Assembly: GCA_025056515.1 (NCBI GenBank)
Contig: JANWWB010000182.1
Span: 1-7,092 of the forward strand
Source of the DNA: Anaerolineales bacterium
GTDB lineage: Bacteria; Chloroflexota; Anaerolineae; Anaerolineales; Villigracilaceae
Reading direction: 5' to 3'
Length of the DNA stretch: 7,092 bases
Part shown: positions 1 through 6,372 of the stretch, piece after piece
Layout of the letters: each line of letters starts with the position of its first letter
Numbering within the stretch: the stretch's first letter is position 1
Position numbers and translations under genes: made by a program
The notes under the pieces: generated by a model
What the model was told of the DNA's origin: nothing
Seen by the model: only the letters and a program-made list of their open reading frames with translations
Databases searched by the model: none

Positions 1-351
1 CGCATACCCCTCCATCCCCTCCAGGCCGGCAATCCAGGCCATGCTGAGGATGACAAATATTTCTAACAAAGCGCCGACCAGAATAAACGGCCGGCGACGA
101 CCCCAGGAGAAACGTGCATGGTCACTTAACAACCCGAAGAAGGCCTGCATCAAGAGGGCCACCATCAGCGCCCATAAGCGAATCGTGCCGTAATACGTCC
201 CTTTCTGCGCCTCGCCCACAAAACGTTGGACGAGCAGAGGGACAAGCAACCCGGCCAATACTTGAGAACGCAACGTCAAAGCAAACCAGTTCGAATTGAT
301 AAAGAGATAATCATACCAGTGTAACTTGCGGGGAAGGGTTGCGACAGCCAT
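1..351 (-). CDS. MFS transporter, N-terminal part (runs off the left edge)
   Basis: Only the first 117 codons are in the window; the reading frame stays open to base 1. The protein starts MAVATLPRKLHWYDYLFINS and continues with hydrophobic stretches at about residues 21-41, 53-72 and 88-109, which look like the first three membrane helices of a major facilitator. Between helices 2 and 3 (about residues 73-92) lies GLLSDHARFSWGRRRPF, a clear MFS motif A (G-x-x-x-D-x-x-R-x-G-R-R-x-P). The SD...WGRRRP version is typical of the GPH/sucrose-type branch, so a sugar or glycoside-cation symporter is possible, but the substrate cannot be told from this fragment. The start is supported by AGGAG at 357-361, five bases before ATG. 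It is transcribed divergently from the macro domain gene. The family is well supported; the specificity is unknown. Confidence 0.85.
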   Translation of the reverse strand, partial: MAVATLPRKLHWYDYLFINSNWFALTLRSQVLAGLLVPLLVQRFVGEAQKGTYYGTIRLWALMVALLMQAFFGLLSDHARFSWGRRRPFILVGALLEIFVILSMAWIAGLEGMEGYA

Positions 352-416
352 AGGTTCTCCTCTTCTCAAAAAGATAAAACAACCGCCAGGCAAGCGATGG
401 ACGTATTGCGAACCAA

Positions 417-422
417 ATTATA
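417..422 (-). promoter_or_regulatory. -10 box for the MFS gene
   Basis: The minus strand reads TATAAT here, a perfect sigma-70-type -10 box, about 65 bases upstream of the MFS start codon. It would give an mRNA with a 5' leader of roughly 60 bases containing the AGGAG ribosome site. No good -35 hexamer lies 16-18 bases further up, so this is a -10-driven guess. Confidence 0.45.
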
Positions 423-735
423 GCGGCTTTATGGAAAAACGAATGGAGTTTTTCTAGACTATCTACCTAGGAACGCAAGATGATTCAGAAGTTCGCCAAA
501 GCGAACAAAGAGGAGACAAAGCTAACCAAAACAACACTAGCGAGAAACACCGGAGTTCAGACACGAGTTCGGCTAAATACCTTAGGAAGTATCCAAGATG
601 CGCTTGTGCGCTTGATAAGGGTTTTTGCCTCTTACAGGCGGCTTGATGGGACATTTTTGGACAAAACCGGTCATTCCCGGTAGCAGTCGAGACGAATCTC
701 CCAACCCATGTCTGGCCCCAAGCGTTCGGTAGGAT
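423..735. other. Intergenic region with small hairpins, no convincing gene
   Basis: This stretch lies between the divergent MFS and macro genes. Short open frames exist on both strands, but none has a ribosome site, recognisable motif or family resemblance. The sequence is locally AT-rich, unlike the neighbouring genes. Small inverted repeats are visible: GTTCGC-CAAA-GCGAAC at 491-506 (perfect 6-base stem), GCGC-TTGT-GCGC at 601-612 inside a wider CCTTA/TAAGG frame, GCCT/AGGC near 627-639, and ACCGG/CCGGT at 666-681. None is followed by a clear T-run. I found no tRNA T-arm signature and recognise no riboswitch. It may be plain regulatory spacer, an unknown small RNA, or the remains of an older gene or repeat. 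Confidence 0.4.
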
Positions 736-764
736 TTGTCAATCCGACCCACTGCCCTTAAAAT
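736..764 (+). promoter_or_regulatory. Sigma-70-like promoter of the macro-TrmH-DUF711 operon
   Basis: TTGTCA at 736-741 (5 of 6 matches to TTGACA), exactly 17 bases of spacer, then TAAAAT at 759-764 (5 of 6 matches to TATAAT). The usual start of transcription, 6-8 bases after the -10 box, falls at 770-772, at or next to the ATG at 772. The mRNA would therefore have essentially no 5' leader, which agrees with the absence of a Shine-Dalgarno sequence. An inverted repeat GGATT-TGTC-AATCC (732-745) spans the -35 box and could be a protein-binding site. Confidence 0.7.
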
Positions 765-771
765 ACACCCG

Positions 772-1335
772 ATGAACATCGTCTTGGTCGAAACCCGCCT
801 GCCTAGCGGGGTGCTTCTCCAACTCGTGAAGGGCGATATTACCACCGAGAGCACCGATGCCATTGTCAACGCTGCCAATGAATACCTCTATCACGGCGGC
901 GGATTGGCAGAGACCATCCTCCGACGCGGCGGCGAACGTATTCAAAGAGACTCGGAGGCCTGGTTGCAAAAACATGGCCTCGTAACGCACGAATCGCCTG
1001 CCGTGACCTCCGGTGGACGCCTGCCCTGCCGCTACGTCATCCACGCCGTTGGGCCGGTCTGGGGCGAGACGGAGGACGCCGAAGCCAAACTGGCCACAGC
1101 CATCACTGCTTCATTGCGCCGAGCCGATGAACTGGGGCTTAACTCCCTTGCCCTGCCCGCCATTTCAACCGGCATCTTCGGCTTTCCCAAAGACCGCGCC
1201 GCGGTCATTATCCTCGCTGCCATCCGAGACTATTTTGATACCCGGGTTTCGCATCTCAAACTGATTCGGATGGTGCTATTCGATGAAGATACCCTCTGGG
1301 CATTTCGCTCTGCCTGGAACATGTTCAGAGAATAG
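772..1335 (+). CDS. Macro domain protein, Af1521-like (ADP-ribose binding / possible ADP-ribosyl hydrolase)
   Basis: The product has 187 residues, essentially a single macro domain. Visible motifs in order: KGDIT (20-24), IVNAAN (31-36), HGGGLA (41-46), VTSGGRLP (78-85), VIHAVGP (89-95) and ALPAISTGIFGFP (127-139). These build the ADP-ribose pocket: the GDIT aspartate contacts adenine, while NAAN, the GGG loop and the S-T-G-I-F-G loop hold the distal ribose and diphosphate. The HGGGLA loop followed by a long helix resembles archaeal Af1521 more than MacroD, which has GGGGVDGAI. Family members bind ADP-ribose, and some remove ADP-ribose from proteins or nucleic acids; activity here is inferred. 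An in-frame TTG at 736 would add 12 residues, but it is part of the -35 box, so ATG 772 is preferred. No Shine-Dalgarno is present. It is the first gene of a likely three-gene operon; no DarT-like toxin lies nearby. Confidence 0.9.
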   Translation: MNIVLVETRLPSGVLLQLVKGDITTESTDAIVNAANEYLYHGGGLAETILRRGGERIQRDSEAWLQKHGLVTHESPAVTSGGRLPCRYVIHAVGPVWGETEDAEAKLATAITASLRRADELGLNSLALPAISTGIFGFPKDRAAVIILAAIRDYFDTRVSHLKLIRMVLFDEDTLWAFRSAWNMFRE

Positions 1336-1362
1336 CCCTTTTCCGTTTATCCATCCTTCCCC

Positions 1363-2151
1363 ATGATCACTTCAGCGCAAAACCTCAAACTCAAACTTGT
1401 CCGCGCCCTGCTTGGACGTCCGAAAGAACGCCGCAAGGCAAAAGCGTTTGTCGCCGAAGGGGTTCGACTGCTGGAAGAAGCCCTTGCGGCAAACTGGTCA
1501 TTCCGCTTCGTCCTGGCCGGTGAAACCTTAAGCGAGCGGGGGGAGGCGCTGGTTGCCGGTCTCCAGGCTCGCGGGGTAGAGGTCGAAAGAGTAACAGATG
1601 CTTTGCTGAACTCTCTGAGTGATACCGAGAACACCCAGGGTCTGCTGGCCGTCCTCGACCTGCCTACCTCCGACTGGCAGCGCTCGACTTTAGACTTCGT
1701 TCTCATCCCCGACCAGATTCGCGATCCCGGTAACTTGGGCACACTCCTGCGCACGGCGGCCGCTGCCGGAGCACAAGCCGTCTTCCTGCCTCCGGAGACG
1801 ACCGATGCCTTTGCGCCGAAGGTTGTCCGCGCCGGCATGGGAGCACACTTCCGCTTGCCGATTCTCCCTCTACCTTGGGACGAGATTCGTGCCCGGACCT
1901 CCGGCCTGCGTCTCCTGTTGGCCGATATGGACGGCCTCTCCTGCTGGGAGACCGACCTGCGCCCCCCGCTGGCGCTCATTGTCGGTGGAGAGGCGGAAGG
2001 GGCCTCGCCCGCCGCCCAGGCGCTGGCAACGGCAAAAGTCAGCATCCCTATGCCGGGTGGGATGGAGTCGCTCAACGCGGCGGTGGCTGGGGCAATTTTA
2101 ATGTTTGAGGTCGTCCGACAAAGACAAATGCCCAGGATAGCAAACCAATGA
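1363..2151 (+). CDS. TrmH/SpoU-family RNA 2'-O-methyltransferase
   Basis: The 262-residue protein belongs to the SPOUT class, which moves a methyl group from S-adenosylmethionine to a ribose 2'-OH in rRNA or tRNA. Its N-terminal part (about 1-95) is a substrate-binding domain of the L30e-like SpoU type, with RKAKAFVAEGVRLLEEA near 24-40. The catalytic trefoil-knot domain carries all three family motifs: motif 1 DQIRDPGNLGTLLRTA (117-132), with the conserved Asn and Arg; motif 2 LIVGGEAEGASP (205-216), part of the SAM site; and motif 3 IPMPGGMESLNAAVAGAI (228-245). The length fits RlmB/TsnR-like enzymes, and 23S rRNA is the usual substrate in that group, but the exact target cannot be assigned. 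The start lies 27 bases after the macro gene and lacks a clear ribosome site. The stop overlaps the DUF711 start as ATGA, which suggests coupled translation. Confidence 0.93.
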   Translation: MITSAQNLKLKLVRALLGRPKERRKAKAFVAEGVRLLEEALAANWSFRFVLAGETLSERGEALVAGLQARGVEVERVTDALLNSLSDTENTQGLLAVLDLPTSDWQRSTLDFVLIPDQIRDPGNLGTLLRTAAAAGAQAVFLPPETTDAFAPKVVRAGMGAHFRLPILPLPWDEIRARTSGLRLLLADMDGLSCWETDLRPPLALIVGGEAEGASPAAQALATAKVSIPMPGGMESLNAAVAGAILMFEVVRQRQMPRIANQ

Positions 2152-3359
2152 AAATTCGTTCTATCACCTACTTTTGCAACCCTGGATGGCCACTGGAGGA
2201 GAAAGCACTGAGACAAGCAGGCGCCTTCCTGGCCGAGGCCAAAACCGCCTTCCAGGCCGAAGGATACGAAGTCCAGACCACACGACTGGCGACCGTTCCG
2301 TTCCCTGCCCTCCTCAGCGCAAAGGTCGAGGAAACGCCGCGCCTAGCCGAGACTCTGAGCCGCCTCTTGCCGGAAATCGGCGTCGCCTATGCCTCGCTTG
2401 GACCGGCGCTCCCTGCCCACCCATCCGCTTATGCGCTTATCCCCGAAGCGATTGGTATCTCAGAAAACATTTTCTTCGCCGGGATAATCGCAGAAAAAGG
2501 CCGAATCTTCCCCGACGCAATCAAGGCTTGCGCCGAGATTATCGTTCGCACTGCGACGCTCGAACCGAATGGTTTTGCCAACCTGCGCTTTGCAGCGCTG
2601 GCAAACGTCCCGCCGGGAGCGCCTTTCTTCCCTGCTGCCTATCACAAGGGAAACAGTCCTGCGTTTGCCTTAGCTCTGGAAGCCGCCGATGTAGCCCTTC
2701 GCGCCTTCCAAGCATCCCAGACCGTGGATGCAGGCCGACGCGCCATGATCGAAGAGATAGAATCCCAAGCGCGCAAACTCGGACATGTGGCAGACTTCCT
2801 CAAATTCAAGCATCAGGTGCGCTTCGGCGGGATTGATTTTTCACTTGCCCCCTTTCCGGAAGAATCGAAATCTTTGGGCGCGGCCGTTGAGCAGATGGGC
2901 GTTCCGCAGATTGGTCTGCACGGTTCGCTGGCGGCGGCGGCCATCCTGACCGAAACCCTTGAGCAGGCAAACTTCCCGCGCGCCGGCTTCAGCGGCTTCA
3001 TGCCGCCGGTCCTGGAAGATTCCGTCCTCGCTCGTCGTGCCGCCGAAGGCAGCTTAAACGTCAAAGATTTGTTGCTCTATTCCGCAGTTTGCGGAACGGG
3101 GCTGGATACCGTCCCCTTACCCGGAGACGTGACCGCCGAGCAGATCGCTGCACTTCTGCTCGACCTTGCCGCCCTGGCCTTGCGCCTCGACAAGCCCTTG
3201 ACAGCACGCTTGATGCCCATCCCCGGCAAACAAGCAGGTGACCTCACTTCGTTCGACTTTGGCTTCTTTGTCAACAGCCGCGTCCTGGCGTTGGAGGCCG
3301 AACCGCTTGATCGCGCCTTAGCCAGGAATGAAGCGTTTTCCCTCAGTCAAAAACGATGA
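2148..3359 (+). CDS. DUF711 (UPF0210-like) family protein
   Basis: A 403-residue soluble protein with no signal peptide or membrane helix. It begins MKIRSITYFC, the usual start of this family. Its strongest family signature is near the C-terminus: CGTGLDTVPLPGD (315-327), then LLLDLAALALRLDKPLTARLMPIPGKQAGD (336-365) and SFDFGFFVNSRVL (368-380). A middle segment has GIDFSLAPFP (228-237) and GLHGSLAAAAILTETL (256-271). Family structures are known from pneumococcus, but no activity is established to my knowledge, so no function is assigned. UPF0210 members are often about 450 residues and sit beside an ACT-domain UPF0237 gene; this one is shorter and has no such neighbour. Its ATG overlaps the methyltransferase stop by four bases, with AGGA about ten bases upstream inside that gene, so it is almost certainly co-transcribed. 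Confidence 0.88.
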   Translation: MKIRSITYFCNPGWPLEEKALRQAGAFLAEAKTAFQAEGYEVQTTRLATVPFPALLSAKVEETPRLAETLSRLLPEIGVAYASLGPALPAHPSAYALIPEAIGISENIFFAGIIAEKGRIFPDAIKACAEIIVRTATLEPNGFANLRFAALANVPPGAPFFPAAYHKGNSPAFALALEAADVALRAFQASQTVDAGRRAMIEEIESQARKLGHVADFLKFKHQVRFGGIDFSLAPFPEESKSLGAAVEQMGVPQIGLHGSLAAAAILTETLEQANFPRAGFSGFMPPVLEDSVLARRAAEGSLNVKDLLLYSAVCGTGLDTVPLPGDVTAEQIAALLLDLAALALRLDKPLTARLMPIPGKQAGDLTSFDFGFFVNSRVLALEAEPLDRALARNEAFSLSQKR

Positions 3360-3390
3360 AACCCACTCACTGAACAAATGGGGGTGGTTT
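3359..3390. terminator. Possible two-way terminator between convergent DUF711 and queG
   Basis: An AAACCcAC arm at 3359-3366 pairs with GTGGTTT at 3384-3390 with one bulged C, and can be extended by a T-G wobble and a C-G pair, leaving a 13-base loop. The outer A-T pairs give a short T-run on either strand (TTTGAAT on plus, TTTCATCG then TTTTT on minus). A second hairpin, ATGACT-CCACA-AGTCAT at 3393-3409, overlaps the queG stop codon. The position between convergent genes supports termination, but the stem is weak and the T-runs are short. Confidence 0.35.
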
Positions 3391-3405
3391 GAATGACTCC
3401 ACAAG

Positions 3406-4425
3406 TCATACCATCTGTTCCAAAGCCCAGCGGGCATGTTGGGCAAGCAATTCATCTTGTTCGCAGGCAAACTGTTCGAGGACAGGTCTGGCCTTCGGAT
3501 TGCGGCTGTTACCCAGTGCCACCAGGACATTGCGCAAATAACCGCGCCGTCGAGCGCGTTGGACGGCGCTATCACGAAAGATGCGGTTAAAGGCCTCAGG
3601 GGTGAGAAGCGCGGCCTCAAGCAGATCCGGTGTGGGGATTCCTGGCCGCGGCGCAAACTCCGGAACAGGTGGAGGAAGCGAACGGCGGTTCCATGGGCAG
3701 ACTATCTGACAAATATCGCAGCCGAAAACCCATTGGCCCAACAATGGGCGTAATGCGGGCGGGATGTCTCCCTTGTTCTCAATCGTCAGATACGAAATGC
3801 AACGTCGAGCGTCGAGCGTGCGGTCGGGCAGGATACAACCGGTTGGGCAGGCTTGGATACAGCGAGTGCATGTCCCGCAATAATCGTACGGAAAGGGCAC
3901 ATCCGGCTCCAGCTCGAGGCCGAGCAAGAGTTCTCCGAGAAAGAAGTACGAACCCAAGCGGGGATGGATGAGACAGGTATTTTTGCCAATCCAACCCAGG
4001 CCGGCGCGCTGCGCAAGCTCACGTTCGAGGAGCGGCCCTGTATCTGTGTACCAACGATGAGGAATTGGACCAACTTGCCGCTCGATGAAAGCAGCCAGGG
4101 CGGCCAGTTTTTCGGTCAGGACAAGGTGATAATCGCGCCCCCAGGCGTAAGAAGCGATTCGACCATGCAAGGTCGACTCAGGCGGGGGCAGGCTATTTGG
4201 ATTGGGATAGCGGAGCGCCACAACCACAATCGAACGGCATTCAGGCAAGACCAAGCGCGGGTCGGCGCGGCGCGGGTCTTCTAGGTAACGCATCGAAGCA
4301 TGCCGACCCTCCGCCAGCCAATGTCGGAACTGCGGCCAATGAGGCGGTGGGTCGGGTGTCGTGATACCGACAAGGTCGAAGCCGATACGGAGTGCTTCGT
4401 CTTTGATAATCTGGCTGAGGCGCAT
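3406..4425 (-). CDS. queG: Epoxyqueuosine reductase QueG
   Basis: The 339-residue product matches the enzyme that reduces epoxyqueuosine to queuosine at the wobble base of tRNAs with GUN anticodons, a cobalamin- and iron-sulfur-dependent cytosolic step that ends the pathway. Motif YTDTGPLLERELAQRAGLGW (126-145) contains the conserved aspartate (D128), the likely proton donor, and runs on into IGKNTCLI (146-153). The ferredoxin-like part has CGTCTRCIQACP (C183, C186, C189, C193), then RRCISYLTIENKG with C209, and CDICQIVCPWN (C236, C239, C243), together enough for two [4Fe-4S] clusters. The C-terminal ~50 residues (RGYLRNVLVALGNSRNPKARP...) look like one HEAT-type repeat, as in longer QueG forms. 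The ATG lies 3 bases after the stop of the NBR1-Ig lipoprotein gene, so translation is probably coupled. No other queuosine gene is in the window. Confidence 0.96.
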   Translation of the reverse strand: MRLSQIIKDEALRIGFDLVGITTPDPPPHWPQFRHWLAEGRHASMRYLEDPRRADPRLVLPECRSIVVVALRYPNPNSLPPPESTLHGRIASYAWGRDYHLVLTEKLAALAAFIERQVGPIPHRWYTDTGPLLERELAQRAGLGWIGKNTCLIHPRLGSYFFLGELLLGLELEPDVPFPYDYCGTCTRCIQACPTGCILPDRTLDARRCISYLTIENKGDIPPALRPLLGQWVFGCDICQIVCPWNRRSLPPPVPEFAPRPGIPTPDLLEAALLTPEAFNRIFRDSAVQRARRRGYLRNVLVALGNSRNPKARPVLEQFACEQDELLAQHARWALEQMV

Positions 4426-4428
4426 CTA

Positions 4429-5091
4429 CTATGGCTCAGGGACGCGGAAGAGGACCCAGAATTCAGGTCCAAAGAAGAAGCCCTTGTCGTTTTGCAAGCG
4501 GAAGACCAGGCGGTAGCCCTCCGGCTTGGTCGGTGCGGTAAGCGTGACCGAGACGTCCACTTCTTCACCTGGCTTGACCGTCTTGGGCAGATTCACCGGC
4601 CCAGGCGGTGAGATGATGCCTTTGCCGGTATCGCTCATGTAACTAAAGACGACCTTGTACGAAGTGGTCCAAGTGCAAGGCCCCAGGTTTTTGAGCCGCC
4701 AGGTCTTGATAAAGGTTGTGCCGCCAGGGATGTTGCTGAAATCGGGATAGTTGACATCTGCTACAAAAGCCGCATTGTCGCAGGCGGCGGGTTGTTGCGC
4801 TGCCGGAGTATTCAGCGTCAGCGGCGTGCGGGTAGGGCCGGTGGGTGTGAACGTGGCCGTGATGAGCGGCGTGTTGGTCTGGGTAGGAATGGGAGTATCA
4901 AGCGGCGGGGGCGTTTGCGAAGGCGTGGGGGAGGCGGCTGCGGCTGTCGCCATTTGGGCAGCGATCACCGTCGCGGCAGCCTGGGTGAGGAAGGCAGACG
5001 TATCTTGAGTCGACTGACCGCTAAGGTTACAGCCAGAGAGGAGCGGCAGAACTAGCACCAAGAGCAGAACAAAAAAATAGAAGCGTTTCAT
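4429..5091 (-). CDS. Lipoprotein with NBR1-type Ig-like domain
   Basis: A 220-residue predicted surface lipoprotein. MKRFYF is followed by a hydrophobic segment and lipobox LLSGC, putting the lipid-modified cysteine at C21. Residues about 30-100 form a low-complexity Ala/Thr/Pro/Ser linker (SPTPSQTPPP, TPIPTQTNTP, TFTPTGPTRTP). Residues about 104-217 are an Ig-like domain of the 'NBR1 central domain' type, with FVADVNYPDFSNIPGG, KTWRLKNLGPCTW and the late VKPGEEVDVSVTL strand; C104 and C139 could form a disulfide. Such domains act in protein binding in eukaryotic NBR1; the bacterial role is unknown. An upstream in-frame start at 5115 would add eight residues, but AGGAG at 5097-5101, five bases before ATG 5091, settles the start. 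It is the first gene of a two-gene unit with queG, with no obvious functional link. Confidence 0.9.
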   Translation of the reverse strand: MKRFYFFVLLLVLVLPLLSGCNLSGQSTQDTSAFLTQAAATVIAAQMATAAAASPTPSQTPPPLDTPIPTQTNTPLITATFTPTGPTRTPLTLNTPAAQQPAACDNAAFVADVNYPDFSNIPGGTTFIKTWRLKNLGPCTWTTSYKVVFSYMSDTGKGIISPPGPVNLPKTVKPGEEVDVSVTLTAPTKPEGYRLVFRLQNDKGFFFGPEFWVLFRVPEP

Positions 5092-5156
5092 ACCATCTCC
5101 TGAATATGGGAACAAACGTTTTCTGTGCTTTGTCGTTTTGTGATGGAATTACGGTA

Positions 5157-5187
5157 ATTATAAGGCAGAGACTCTTTGCTTGCGCAA
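5157..5187 (-). promoter_or_regulatory. Promoter of the NBR1-lipoprotein/queG unit
   Basis: The minus strand has a perfect TATAAT (5157-5162) and TTGCGC (5182-5187) as a partial -35 box, separated by 19 bases, longer than ideal. Transcription would start near 5150 and give a leader of about 60 bases with the AGGAG site. The -35 box lies within a 10-base palindrome CTTGCGCAAG (5179-5188), a possible repressor or activator site. The 142-base gap and this promoter suggest the unit is transcribed independently of capA. Confidence 0.55.
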
Positions 5188-5233
5188 GAAGTTTCTTTCT
5201 TCAAAATATGCCCCAAAAGTCATAGGAAAATCC

Positions 5234-6337
5234 CTATCGAGTGAGCATGCGATGGATTTCTTCTGCCTGTTTGGGAGGAGCAGATTGGGGCAAACCATTT
5301 ACAATCAGAACGGGGAACCAGTCATAGGCATGTAAACCATTTCGGTTGAGTATCAGGCGCAGGATAGCAGAATAGTTTTCCGGTCCGTAGTAGCCATCAA
5401 AGACGAAATTCCCCAGACTGTAGGCAATCAGGCCGCCCTGATATTCTTCTATCCGCTGTAAGAGATGCGGATGCGACCCCAGGACGGCTGTTGCGCCTGC
5501 CTCGATAGCCGCTACGGCAACTTGGCGCTGTTCGACAACCGGACGTTCACGTCCCTCAATCCCAAAATGTAATAACACCAAAACCAGGTCAGCTTGTGTT
5601 CGAGCAGCACGGACATCGCGACGGATCTGCGCCGGTTCTGCCCAAGCGATGCCGGGCATGTCGGCCGTGGCAATCCAAGCGCGGGTATCGAATTTCGGAT
5701 ATTCAGGCAAGACATCCACATACGAGAGGAACGCGATGCGCAAGCCGTTCTTTTCCAAAATAACCGGGCCGGCGGCTCGATCAAGCGGGCCGTAGCCGAC
5801 AGTAGCAATCCCTTGCTGGGCAAGCAGGTCGAGGGTCTGAGCAATTCCTTCCTGCCCATAATCCAGAGCATGGTTGTTGCCTAGGGCAAGCAGGTCAAAA
5901 CCGGCCTGACCGAGCGCCTCAGCGCTCTGAGGCGGAGCGGCAAATGTGAAGGCCTTGGGCTGCGGTTGACCGCGGTCGGTAATGGCGCATTCTAAGTTGC
6001 CGACCAGGATATCAGCCTTGTCAAAAATCTCTTGCACACCGGCAAAGACAATCTGGGGGCCTTGTTGCACGATTCGTTCGCCGACCGTGCGCGCCAGCAT
6101 GATATCGCCCACTGCCATCAAGGTTACCTGACCATGAGGCGCAGAGGCAGGAGTCGCCGAGGGTTCGACCGGTGCCGGAAATGACGTGGGAGAGAAGACA
6201 AGTCGGGGAACTGCTGTGGAAAAAGCCGTCTGCGAAGGCAGGACAGTCGCAAGCGGTGGAGAGGCGATCTCAGCAGAGCCACAGGCGGCCAGCAACGTTG
6301 CACCCAGCAGCCAGAACATCACCAACGCAACTTTCAT
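5234..6337 (-). CDS. CapA-family lipoprotein (metallophosphatase-like fold)
   Basis: A 367-residue secreted lipoprotein: a hydrophobic signal, then lipobox LLAAC with C19, then a Ser/Pro/Ala-rich linker to about residue 68. The CapA domain follows, with the family's usual motifs: VGDIML (76-81), GNLECAI (113-119), ALGNNHALDYG (151-161), LLHFGIEGRERP (255-266), GSHPHLLQ (287-294) and IAYSLGNFVFD (304-314). The Asp, Asn and His residues resemble a calcineurin-like metal site. CapA/PgsA proteins take part in poly-gamma-glutamate capsule export in Bacillus, but many lone homologues have unknown roles, and no CapB/CapC (PgsB/PgsC) partner is here. The preferred start is ATG 6337, in line with a short signal peptide and a -10 box 7 bases upstream; an in-frame TTG at 6358 would add seven residues. 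VanZ-like is 34 bases upstream. Confidence 0.92.
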   Translation of the reverse strand: MKVALVMFWLLGATLLAACGSAEIASPPLATVLPSQTAFSTAVPRLVFSPTSFPAPVEPSATPASAPHGQVTLMAVGDIMLARTVGERIVQQGPQIVFAGVQEIFDKADILVGNLECAITDRGQPQPKAFTFAAPPQSAEALGQAGFDLLALGNNHALDYGQEGIAQTLDLLAQQGIATVGYGPLDRAAGPVILEKNGLRIAFLSYVDVLPEYPKFDTRAWIATADMPGIAWAEPAQIRRDVRAARTQADLVLVLLHFGIEGRERPVVEQRQVAVAAIEAGATAVLGSHPHLLQRIEEYQGGLIAYSLGNFVFDGYYGPENYSAILRLILNRNGLHAYDWFPVLIVNGLPQSAPPKQAEEIHRMLTR

Positions 6338-6344
6338 AGTGAGT

Positions 6345-6372
6345 ATTTTACAACACAAATCCTTCTTGTAAT
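6345..6372 (-). promoter_or_regulatory. Putative promoter giving a leaderless capA mRNA
   Basis: The minus strand reads TAAAAT at 6345-6350, seven bases before the capA ATG, and ATTACA at 6367-6372 (4 of 6 matches to TTGACA) with a 16-base spacer. The predicted transcript start falls at or next to the ATG. An AAGGA at 6362-6366 is too far (about 24 bases) from the ATG to serve as its ribosome site. The TAAAATAC-N5-ATG layout is identical to that of the macro gene. The -35 box overlaps the last bases of the VanZ-like gene. Confidence 0.5.

Noticed and set aside
463..683. Short overlapping open frames on both strands in the gene-free region
   Set aside because: No ribosome sites, no motif, low-complexity or basic composition; not enough to call a gene.
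582..878. A 98-codon minus-strand frame running from inside the macro gene into the gene-free region
   Set aside because: It overlaps the promoter and the start of a clear gene and shows no family resemblance that I can support.
772..1335. Macro domain as a DarG-type antitoxin
   Set aside because: No DarT-like ADP-ribosyltransferase gene is adjacent, and the neighbours are an RNA methyltransferase and a divergent MFS gene.
1347..2216. A 289-codon open frame on the minus strand opposite the methyltransferase gene
   Set aside because: It is Ser/Arg-rich with no domain pattern and lies opposite a gene carrying all three SpoU motifs; a shadow of codon bias.
5222..5237. ATAGG-AAAATC-CCTAT inverted repeat at the capA stop as a terminator
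   Set aside because: The stem is five AT-leaning pairs with no T-run after it on the minus strand; too weak to call.
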